Source of the DNA: Pseudooceanicola sp050897975
GTDB taxonomy: Bacteria; Pseudomonadota; Alphaproteobacteria; Rhodobacterales; Rhodobacteraceae
Reading direction: 5' to 3'
Assembly: GCF_050897975.1 (NCBI RefSeq)
Contig: NZ_JBPAXY010000002.1
Location: 248,001 to 312,000, forward strand
Length of the DNA stretch: 64,000 bases
The notes beneath the pieces were generated by a model. That model searched no databases. It was not told where the DNA came from and saw only the letters and a list, made by a program, of their open reading frames with translations. Both the position numbers and the translations under genes were made by a program. Within the stretch, counting starts at the first letter, position 1, and each line of letters begins with the position of its first letter. Below are positions 17,234 to 24,181 of this stretch, in pieces.

Positions 17234-17427
17234 CGACCGTTGCCGGGGTACCTTCCAGACGCTCCCCTTCACACATTTGTGCGCCCAGATCGCCTGTGTC
17301 GCGATCAACCTTAATGCCGGACCAGAGATTGAAGCGGATCGACTTGCTCCTGAAACCGTGCCGTTTCTGTGCATCAAGGCTCGTCGGGTGCTATATTTTG
17401 CTCTCCTAGATCCGGGTGCGATAGAAC

Positions 17428-17964
17428 ATGGTCTTAATTCATTCAGGCGGCTCGAGTGCGGACTATGAGTTCGGTCTTCTGACGCGTATTTTGGCCTTGC
17501 TAGATGTGGAATTGCTTCGAACCACGACCGCAATGCGTTCCTCTCCCGACCCGGAAAGTGATGGTCTCTGCGATTTAGGGGAGTTTCTGATAGGGAGCGG
17601 TTTTATCGCTGCACAGCGATACCTGAATGCGACCCGAGTTGACTTCGGGCTGTCCAAGGCGGAGGCCTACGAACATCCTCCGCTGTTCCGGGCGCCGATC
17701 ACTGTGGCGCAAGCGATCAATACGATATCCAACTATTGGAAGCACTTCGCAGATTGGGATGAAGCAGAGCAACAGGGAATCGATCCCCGCGCGAAGGGGC
17801 AATCCGCAATCACGCTACGTGCCCTCGATAAAATGGCGCTGCCTGGATCTTACCCATGTGCGGACGTACTGTCTCAATTGCAACCGGTGGAGGCATTGTC
17901 CCTGGAGAAACTCCTGCCGCTACTGACTGAATGGCGCAATTCCCTCATGGCCCAGAGCAAGTAG
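17428..17964 (+). CDS. Uncharacterised protein in an AT-richer insertion
   Basis: 178 residues, not recognised. It is soluble and mainly helical; notable stretches are AINTISNYWKHFADWDE (about 95-111) and LPLLTEWRNSL near the end. Base and codon use are clearly less G/C-rich than in trhO and fliP on either side, as is the 194-base upstream segment, suggesting horizontal acquisition. A TGCTATATTTT at about 17388-17398 could serve as an extended -10 element. The helical make-up and the NYWKH-type motif recall small proteins of defence or toxin loci, but this is only an impression. Confidence 0.6.
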   Translation: MVLIHSGGSSADYEFGLLTRILALLDVELLRTTTAMRSSPDPESDGLCDLGEFLIGSGFIAAQRYLNATRVDFGLSKAEAYEHPPLFRAPITVAQAINTISNYWKHFADWDEAEQQGIDPRAKGQSAITLRALDKMALPGSYPCADVLSQLQPVEALSLEKLLPLLTEWRNSLMAQSK

Positions 17965-18092
17965 CGCGCCAGGCTTCCAGTACCTGTCCCCCCGCGCCCC
18001 ACACTTTACAATCCGCACCCCCGATAGCCCGGGCCAAAGAAGCTCCGAGAGACAAAGCTGTCTTCCCTTGCCTTGCACGCAGCCACCGCCCC

Positions 18093-18860
18093 TCAGCCGT
18101 AGCTGCGCACCAGACTGGAGGCCAGCAGCGTCCAGCCGTCGGCGATGACAAAGAAGGACAGCTTGAACGGCAGCGACACGATGGCCGGGGGCACCATCAT
18201 CATCCCCATCGACATCAGCACCGCCGCCACCACCAGGTCGATGATCAGGAAGGGCAGGAAGAGCAGAAAGCCGATCTGGAAGGCGCGGGCGATCTCGGAC
18301 AGCATGAAAGAGGGGATCAGCACCGACAGCGGCGCCTCGGGGCCGGTTTCGATCTCGGCCGCATCGGGGCGCAGGGCGGCCATCGCCTCGAAGGTTTCCA
18401 CATCCATGCGGTTGGCCATGAAGCCCCGGAAGGGGGCGATGGCGCGCGGCAGCGCCTCTTCCACGGTCAGTTCTTCCTCGATCAGGGGCGAGATGCCGCT
18501 GTCCCAGCTTTCGGTCATCACCGGGGCCATGATGAACCAGGTCAGGAACAGCGCCAGCGAGACGATCAGCATGTTGGGCGGTGCCTGTTGCAGGCCCAGG
18601 GCCTGGCGCAGGATCGACAGGACGGTCACCAGGAAGGGAAAGCAGGTGACGGTGATCAGGATCCCCGGCGCCAGGCTCAGCACGGTGATCAGCAGGATCA
18701 TCTGGATCCCGCGCGCCGAAAGCGAGCTGCCCTCGCCCAGGTCCAGCGTCAGGTCCTGCGCGCTGGCCGGGCCGGCCAGAAGCAGGAGCGCGAGCAGCAG
18801 AAAGAGCCCCGCGAGGAGGGGCGCCAGCAACCTGTGGCGTGCGCCTCCGGGACAGGTCAC
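18093..18860 (-). CDS. fliP: Flagellar export gate protein FliP
   Basis: 255 residues; the core of the flagellar type III export gate in the inner membrane with FliQ and FliR. An N-terminal cleavable signal (LLLALLLLAGPASAQ), then the FliP signatures LSLAPGILITVTCFPFLVTV (about 61-80) and ARAFQIGFLLFLPFLIIDL. Start taken as GTG at 18860 with GAGGAG just before it; no ATG fits. A gap of 225 bases without a gene separates it from fliN; fliO is not seen there. Confidence 0.95.
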   Translation of the reverse strand: MTCPGGARHRLLAPLLAGLFLLLALLLLAGPASAQDLTLDLGEGSSLSARGIQMILLITVLSLAPGILITVTCFPFLVTVLSILRQALGLQQAPPNMLIVSLALFLTWFIMAPVMTESWDSGISPLIEEELTVEEALPRAIAPFRGFMANRMDVETFEAMAALRPDAAEIETGPEAPLSVLIPSFMLSEIARAFQIGFLLFLPFLIIDLVVAAVLMSMGMMMVPPAIVSLPFKLSFFVIADGWTLLASSLVRSYG

Positions 18861-19085
18861 TGGCGCTCCTCGGTGCAGGAAAAGCGATGCACAGGGCAGC
18901 GAGGGGCGGCGGCCCGGGCGCGATACCACCCCACCCACGTCCCGCAAGCGGCAGGACAACCCCTGCCCGCCCGAGGCCCGTGTCCACGACACCGGGACCG
19001 GCAGCGACCGCAAAGCGCCACCGGACGGGCGCCCCGGCGCGGCGCGGGGGGGAAAGCGGCGCTTTCTGCGCCCCGGCGCCATGGC

Positions 19086-19367
19086 CTAAAGCTCCCCCGA
19101 CAGGTCCGACACCTCAGTCAGGCGCACGGCCAGCTGCCCGGCGTTCTCGCCCTCCATCTCTTCCAGCTCGCCCCGCGCGATCAGCCGGTCGCCGACATAA
19201 AGCTCGACCGGATCCTCGACCCGGCGGTCCAGCGGCAGGACGGAATCGCGGGTCAGCTTCAGCAGGTCGCGGATCAGCGGCCGGGCCTTGCCCACGGAAA
19301 TGGTGATCTCGATCGGGACCACGGTGAAGGGGTTGCCCCGGCTTTGCGGGTCGGCGCTGTCATCCAT
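19086..19367 (-). CDS. fliN: Flagellar motor switch protein FliN
   Basis: A 93-residue SpoA-domain protein of the C-ring. After a short acidic N-terminus comes VPIEITISVGKARPLIRDLLKL (written in full over residues 17-38), then the strand-rich PVELYVGDRLIARGELEEMEG segment typical of FliN. It is short but within range for the family. Its start lies eight bases inside the end of fliH, indicating translational coupling. FliG and FliM, its partners, are not in this window. Confidence 0.93.
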   Translation of the reverse strand: MDDSADPQSRGNPFTVVPIEITISVGKARPLIRDLLKLTRDSVLPLDRRVEDPVELYVGDRLIARGELEEMEGENAGQLAVRLTEVSDLSGEL

Positions 19368-19956
19368 GGCTTTCCATCCTTTCCTGTTCCGCGAAGAACC
19401 CGGCCAGGGCATCGCGGATCCCATCGGTCACCTCACCCAGATCGATCTCGGTCTCTTCCTCGCCGAAGCGCAAAAAGACCTGACCGTCCGACAGGGTGTC
19501 ATCGCTTTCGACCCGCACGGGGAAGCCGAAGTCCTGCTCGGCCAGCCCGTCGATCACGCCGCGATTGCTGGGCGCCACCGAGATTTCCACCGCCGGGGCC
19601 GTGCGTTGCCGCGCCAGCGTCTCGAGCTGTTCGGCGACCCTTGGGCCCAGGGTGTCGCGCGCGGTCTCGGGCAGGATCTTGCCCACGATCTCTTCCAGCA
19701 GGGTCTTCACCGAAGACAGCATGTGCGAATGGGCCTCGTGATAGGTGAAGGACAGATCCTGAAGGTTGCGCGCCAGGTCGGCACCGATATGGGCCTGTTC
19801 CTCTTGGCTCGCCTTGGCGGCATCGTCCCACCCGGCCTTGTAGCCGTTCTCGAAGGCCTCCAGCCGCAGCGTCTCCAGCTCATCCTCCGACAGGCCGGGG
19901 GCGGCGACGGCCTCGGGCCGGCCGAAATCCTCAAGCAGGCGGACGATGGGTTTCAT
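19360..19956 (-). CDS. fliH: FliH-like flagellar export protein
   Basis: 198 residues. The position between fliF and fliN and the layout fit FliH, the regulator of the FliI ATPase: a charged N-terminus, a long helical segment (about 20-110, EAFENGYKAGWDDAAKASQ with the small-residue FENGYKAG motif) and a C-terminal alpha/beta domain (LSDGQVFLRFGEEETEIDLGE). Sequence alone is divergent, as is usual for FliH. Start overlaps the fliF stop by four bases (ATGA). Confidence 0.78.
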   Translation of the reverse strand: MKPIVRLLEDFGRPEAVAAPGLSEDELETLRLEAFENGYKAGWDDAAKASQEEQAHIGADLARNLQDLSFTYHEAHSHMLSSVKTLLEEIVGKILPETARDTLGPRVAEQLETLARQRTAPAVEISVAPSNRGVIDGLAEQDFGFPVRVESDDTLSDGQVFLRFGEEETEIDLGEVTDGIRDALAGFFAEQERMESHG

Positions 19957-21554
19957 GCCCGCTCCTCATCCTCTTCCAGCCAGGAGCGCAGGATTTCCAT
20001 CGTCTCGTCGCGGCGATCCTCGATCAGCGCCTGCAACTTGGCCACCGGATCGTCCGCATCCCCGCCACCACCGTCGAAATCGGCCATCATCGGGAAACCG
20101 CCGCCGTCACCATCGCCGCCAAAGCCGCCCAGGCCCGGCAGGTCCGGCAGGTCGTAATCCTCGTCGATCTCGCCATCCAGGGCCCCGCCCCCCTCGGCGG
20201 TCAGAAGCGGTACCTCGGCGCCGCCCGCCAGCAGAGGGCGCACCACGAACAGCCCCAGGATCAGCGCCACAACCGCCAGAACCGCCATCTGGATCAGCGA
20301 CATCACGTCGATATGGATCTGATCAAGAAAGCCCGGCGCGGCCAAGGTGCCCAGCTCGGCCACCGGTTCGAACTGCATCGACTTGATGGTGATCACGTCG
20401 CCGCGCGCCTCGTCGAACCCCACGGCCGAGGCCACCAGGTCGCGCAGCGCGGTCAGCTCGGCCTCGGGGCGGTCCTCGAAGACCGGCGTGCCATCGGCCC
20501 CCTCGGCCTCGGTGCCATTGACCAGCACCGCCACGGTCAGGCGGCGGATCGCCCCCGCGGCGCGCACCACCTCGCGGTTGACCTCGGAAACCTCGTAGTT
20601 CACCCGCTCGCGCGTTTCGCTTTGCTGCGAGGTGGAATTGCCGCCCCCCGCCCCGTCGCCATCGGGCAGGTTCGAGGCCACGGTCACATCACCGCTGCCC
20701 GAGTTCTGTGCCGAGTTGCTGGCCTCTTCGGTTTCGGTCGAAATCGCCACCCGTTCCTGCGGGTCAAAGCGCCGCTCGCGGATCGATTCGCTTTCGTTGT
20801 CGGTCTCGACCGCGACCTCGACCACCGCGTTTCCCAGACCCACCCGCGCCTCCAGCAGGCGTTGCACCTTCTGTTTCAGCTCTTCGGCGCGGTCCTGGGC
20901 GGTGCTGGCGCCGGTGTTTTCATCCGCAAGCCCGACCAACTCGCCGGAATCGTCGATTACCGCCACGTCGTCGGAGTTCAGCCCGGCCACCGCCGAGGCC
21001 ACCAGATAGCGCAGCGCCCGCGCCTGGGCCGCCGAGATTTCGCCCGAGGCGGTCAGCGCCACCGAGGCGGTCGGTTTCAGGTCGCGTTGAAACGGCGTAG
21101 CGCCCTGATGGGCGATATGCACCCGCGCCGCCGAGATCTGCGGCGAGGCGGCGATGGTGCGCGCCAGCTCCCCCTCTTTCGCGCGCCAATAGGCGGCGTC
21201 GAACATCTGACTGGTGGTACCGAATCCCGACAGGTTATCCAGCAGTTCGTACCCCTGCGAGGAATTGCGCGGCAGCCCCTCCGAGGCCAGTGTCATGCGC
21301 AGCTCGTCCCGCCGCGCGCCCTCGACATAAATCGAACCGCCCTGCACCTCGTAGATCACCCCACGCTGGTCCAGGGCGCGCACGATCTCGCCCGCCTGGC
21401 CGTTTTCGAGGCCTGAGTAGAGCAGCGACAACGAGGGTTTGGAGGCCAGATTCGCCAGGCCCAGCACAGCCGCGAACATGGCCAGCGCCGCCAGCACCGC
21501 CGTCACGCGGCGTCGCATGTCAAGGTTGCTCCAAAGCGTCAGAAGCTGTTGCAA
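19953..21554 (-). CDS. fliF: Flagellar MS-ring protein FliF
   Basis: 533 residues. An N-terminal membrane helix (about 17-37), the secretin-like ring-building domains (LYSGLENGQAGEIV at about 45-58, then ISAARVHIA at about 140), a low-complexity Ser/Gly periplasmic loop (about 270-310), a second membrane helix (about 440-462), and an acidic cytoplasmic tail that binds FliG. Start taken as TTG at 21554 with GGGAGAG upstream, giving the usual QQLLTLW opening; a TTG six codons earlier is possible. Divergent from fliL across a CtrA-like site. Confidence 0.95.
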   Translation of the reverse strand: MQQLLTLWSNLDMRRRVTAVLAALAMFAAVLGLANLASKPSLSLLYSGLENGQAGEIVRALDQRGVIYEVQGGSIYVEGARRDELRMTLASEGLPRNSSQGYELLDNLSGFGTTSQMFDAAYWRAKEGELARTIAASPQISAARVHIAHQGATPFQRDLKPTASVALTASGEISAAQARALRYLVASAVAGLNSDDVAVIDDSGELVGLADENTGASTAQDRAEELKQKVQRLLEARVGLGNAVVEVAVETDNESESIRERRFDPQERVAISTETEEASNSAQNSGSGDVTVASNLPDGDGAGGGNSTSQQSETRERVNYEVSEVNREVVRAAGAIRRLTVAVLVNGTEAEGADGTPVFEDRPEAELTALRDLVASAVGFDEARGDVITIKSMQFEPVAELGTLAAPGFLDQIHIDVMSLIQMAVLAVVALILGLFVVRPLLAGGAEVPLLTAEGGGALDGEIDEDYDLPDLPGLGGFGGDGDGGGFPMMADFDGGGGDADDPVAKLQALIEDRRDETMEILRSWLEEDEERA

Positions 21555-21614
21555 ACATTCTCTCCCGTCCAACCGACTTTCTGCCGGTGTCCCCCCTTAA
21601 TGGGCCGAACGGGC

Positions 21615-21629
21615 TTAATAATCGGTTAG
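21615..21629 (+). promoter_or_regulatory. CtrA-like site between fliF and fliL
   Basis: TTAA-taatcgg-TTAG, one base from the TTAA-N7-TTAA consensus of the alphaproteobacterial regulator CtrA, midway between the divergent fliF and fliL operons. CtrA controls flagellar genes in Rhodobacterales, so one site could serve both directions. Inference from motif and place only. Confidence 0.45.
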
Positions 21630-21684
21630 TGCCTGAGCGCTAAAACGGCCCCGAGATGATTTCCCACGGAGGGGGTGGCGACCC

Positions 21685-22179
21685 ATGGCCGAGGCCGCAA
21701 CAGAGATCGAGGAAGAGGCGCCGAAGAAGGCGTCGAAACTGCCGCTGATCCTTGGGCTGGTGCTGGCGCTTGTGGGCGGCGGCGGGGCCTTCTTCGCCAT
21801 CTACAGCGGGATGATCCTGGGCCCGGATGAAGCCGCGATGGAGGGGGGCGCCCCGGCGCCCGAGCCGTTCATGGCCCCCGATGTGGCCTTCATCCCGCTG
21901 GACCCGATGACCATCTCGCTGGGCCGCGCCTCTGACGGGCGGCACCTGCGGTTCACCGCCAATATCGAGGTGCCAAGCAACCAGGAGGCCAATGTGACCA
22001 AGGTTCTGCCGCGCATCATCGACGTGCTGAACGGCTATCTGCGCGCCCTGCGGATGGAAGACCTTGAGGATCCGGCGACCCTGGTGCGCATCCGCGCCCA
22101 GATGCTGCGGCGGATCCAGGTGATCACCGGGCCGGATGCGGTCAGCGACCTGTTGATCGTGGAATTCGTGCTGAACTGA
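21685..22179 (+). CDS. fliL: Flagellar basal-body protein FliL (first copy)
   Basis: 164 residues: acidic N-terminus, one membrane helix (about 19-41, LPLILGLVLALVGGGGAFFA), then the periplasmic FliL domain with VAFIPLDPMTISLG and RFTANIEVPSNQEANVTKVLPRI. FliL surrounds the stator and supports motor torque. It opens a nine-gene plus-strand operon that includes motE and motA, consistent with a stator role. A GGAGG ribosome site precedes the ATG. A second, only distantly similar FliL gene is at 31773. Confidence 0.92.
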   Translation: MAEAATEIEEEAPKKASKLPLILGLVLALVGGGGAFFAIYSGMILGPDEAAMEGGAPAPEPFMAPDVAFIPLDPMTISLGRASDGRHLRFTANIEVPSNQEANVTKVLPRIIDVLNGYLRALRMEDLEDPATLVRIRAQMLRRIQVITGPDAVSDLLIVEFVLN

Positions 22180-22242
22180 CCGGCGCAGAACGGCGGCCCC
22201 CCGGGGCCGGTGCAAGAAGAGGACGGGAATGGAGCTGACGCA

Positions 22243-22593
22243 ATGGAACTGATCGCCGATATCCTGCTGGTCGCGGGCGCCCTGGGTGCGGGGTTCTACT
22301 GCTATATCCTGGCGCGCCGCCTGTCGCGGTTCAACGACCTGGAAAACGGCATGGGCGGTGCGGTGGCGGTGCTGTCGGCGCAGGTCGACGACCTGTCGAA
22401 GACCTTGCAGGCCGCCCAGGGCACGGCGGGCGAGTCCAGCGCCTCGTTGCAGCAGCTGACCGAACGCGCCGAGGGGGTGGCCAAGCGGCTGGAGCTACTG
22501 GTCGCCTCGATGCACGACCTGGAAGTCGCGGCGCAGAAACAGGCGCAAGAGGAGGCCCCGGCGGTCTTCGCCCGCCACAACGAGACCCATTGA
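22243..22593 (+). CDS. Flagellar-cluster membrane protein (DUF6468-like)
   Basis: 116 residues: a single N-terminal membrane helix (about 4-24) followed by a coiled coil (about 30-100, LSAQVDDLSKTLQAAQGTAG) and a short polar tail. Placement between fliL and motE and this layout match a conserved alphaproteobacterial flagellar-operon protein usually labelled DUF6468. Role unknown; an inner-membrane accessory to stator or export is possible. The ATG at 22243 has GGAG eight bases ahead; a GTG at 22210 is less likely. Confidence 0.7.
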   Translation: MELIADILLVAGALGAGFYCYILARRLSRFNDLENGMGGAVAVLSAQVDDLSKTLQAAQGTAGESSASLQQLTERAEGVAKRLELLVASMHDLEVAAQKQAQEEAPAVFARHNETH

Positions 22594-22600
22594 GGGCGCC

Positions 22601-23266
22601 ATGGCCAAAGCGCGCAAACAGGCCGCCGGCAAGGCGGCGCAGGACAAGGGGCGCAAGCTGGCCCCACGCAGGCGGCGTGGCGCCCGGCCCCGGCGCGGCA
22701 CGCTGGCGCTGATCGCGGGGCTGCTGCTCGGCTCTGCCGCGGTCCGCGTCGCCCTGCATTCCGGCGAGGTGATGGCGCTGGAGGGCCCCGGCATGGGCGC
22801 CCCCGGCGCCGAGACGACCCATGGCGAGGCGGTGGCCGCCGCGGGCTGCGAACAACCACCCGAGGTCGAGGCGATGCTCGAAGCCTTCGCCGCGCGCGAG
22901 GCCCGGCTGGAGCAGCGCGAGGCGCAGCTGCGCGACCGGATGACCGCCCTGGCCGTGGCCGATGAAGAGATCGAGAAGAAGCTGGCCCAGCTCGAGGCCG
23001 CCGAGGCCGCGCTGAAGGAGACGCTGGCCCTGGCCGACAGCGCCGCCGAGAACGATCTGGGCCAGCTGACCGCCGTCTATGAAAGCATGAAGCCGAAACA
23101 GGCCGCCGCGCTCTTCGAAACCATGGATCCGCAATTCTCGGCCGGGTTCCTGGGGCGGATGCAACCGGCGGCGGCGGCGGCGGTGATGGCGGGCCTGTCC
23201 TCGGAAACCGCCTATGCGATCAGCGTCATCCTGGCGGGGCGGAATTCATCTGTTCCAAAGGAATGA
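22601..23266 (+). CDS. motE: MotE-like periplasmic motility protein
   Basis: 221 residues: a very basic N-terminus, a membrane/signal helix (about 37-55), a long coiled coil (about 85-150, EARLEQREAQLRDRMTALAV) and the C-terminal MgtE-N-like MotE domain (YESMKPKQAAALFETMDPQF, about 164-183). In Sinorhizobium MotE is a periplasmic chaperone needed for stator function. It lies directly before motA, with 7 bases to the gene before and 42 to the gene after. Confidence 0.85.
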   Translation: MAKARKQAAGKAAQDKGRKLAPRRRRGARPRRGTLALIAGLLLGSAAVRVALHSGEVMALEGPGMGAPGAETTHGEAVAAAGCEQPPEVEAMLEAFAAREARLEQREAQLRDRMTALAVADEEIEKKLAQLEAAEAALKETLALADSAAENDLGQLTAVYESMKPKQAAALFETMDPQFSAGFLGRMQPAAAAAVMAGLSSETAYAISVILAGRNSSVPKE

Positions 23267-23308
23267 GCCCTAGCGTGAGGGCCGATTAGTGGATTCGGGG
23301 CAGCAGAT

Positions 23309-24181
23309 ATGATCGGTTTCGTCGGCATCGGTGTCATCTTCGCGATGGTTTTCGGCGGCTACATCCTGGCCGGCGGCAAGATGGGCATCATCATCAAGTC
23401 GCTTCCCTTCGAGATGATGATGATCGGCGGCGCCGCCGTGGGCGCCTTCCTGATCTCCAACGACATGGCGGCGGTGAAACATACGCTGAAGGATGTCGGC
23501 AAGGTCTTCAAGGGTCCGAAGTGGAAACATGACGACTACCGTGACCTGCTGTGCCTGCTCTTCGAACTGATCCGCCTGGCGCGGCAGAACCCGGTGGCGA
23601 TCGAGGAACATATCGAAGACCCCGAGAATTCGTCGATCTTCTCGAAATACCCCCGCATTCTCAGCGACAAGGAGGCGATCGCGCTGATCTGCGACACCAT
23701 GCGCTCGGCCTCGATGAACTACGACGATCCCCACCAGGTGGAAGAGGTGCTGGAAAAGCGGATGGAGGCGAACGCCCATCACGCCCAGCACTCCAGCCAC
23801 GCGCTTCAGGCCATGGCCGACGCCCTGCCCGCCCTTGGCATCGTCGCGGCGGTGCTGGGGGTGATCAAGACCATGGCCGCCATCGACCAGCCGCCCGAGG
23901 TGCTGGGCGGCATGATCGGCGGCGCCCTGGTGGGCACCTTCCTCGGGGTCTTCCTGGCCTATGGCTTCGTCGGCCCCTTCGCCGGCAAGCTGAAGACGGT
24001 GATCGACGAGGACAGCCATTTCTACCAGCTGATCCGCGAGGTGCTGGTGGCCAACCTGCACAATCACGCCACCAATATCTGCATCGAGGTGGGGCGCCAG
24101 AACACGCCCTCGCACTGCCGCCCCAGCTTCTCCGAACTGGAAGAGGCGCTGAAGGACGTCAAAAGCAGCGGGGCCGCATGA
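23309..24181 (+). CDS. motA: Flagellar stator protein MotA
   Basis: 290 residues with four membrane helices (about 1-22, 30-50, 170-190, 205-225). Signature regions are the opening MIGFVGIGVIFAMVFGGYIL, the large cytoplasmic loop with KHDDYRDLLCLLFELIRLAR carrying the charged residues that touch FliG, and ALPALGIVAAVLGVIKTM with the conserved proline facing the proton path. MotA works with MotB, which is not in this window. The stop overlaps the start of the next gene (ATGA). Confidence 0.96.
   Translation: MIGFVGIGVIFAMVFGGYILAGGKMGIIIKSLPFEMMMIGGAAVGAFLISNDMAAVKHTLKDVGKVFKGPKWKHDDYRDLLCLLFELIRLARQNPVAIEEHIEDPENSSIFSKYPRILSDKEAIALICDTMRSASMNYDDPHQVEEVLEKRMEANAHHAQHSSHALQAMADALPALGIVAAVLGVIKTMAAIDQPPEVLGGMIGGALVGTFLGVFLAYGFVGPFAGKLKTVIDEDSHFYQLIREVLVANLHNHATNICIEVGRQNTPSHCRPSFSELEEALKDVKSSGAA

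Noticed and set aside
15512..17533. A 673-codon version of pncA extending far upstream
   Set aside because: The nicotinamidase proper starts at 16108 with AAGGAG before it. The extension runs antisense through trhO and has no domain.
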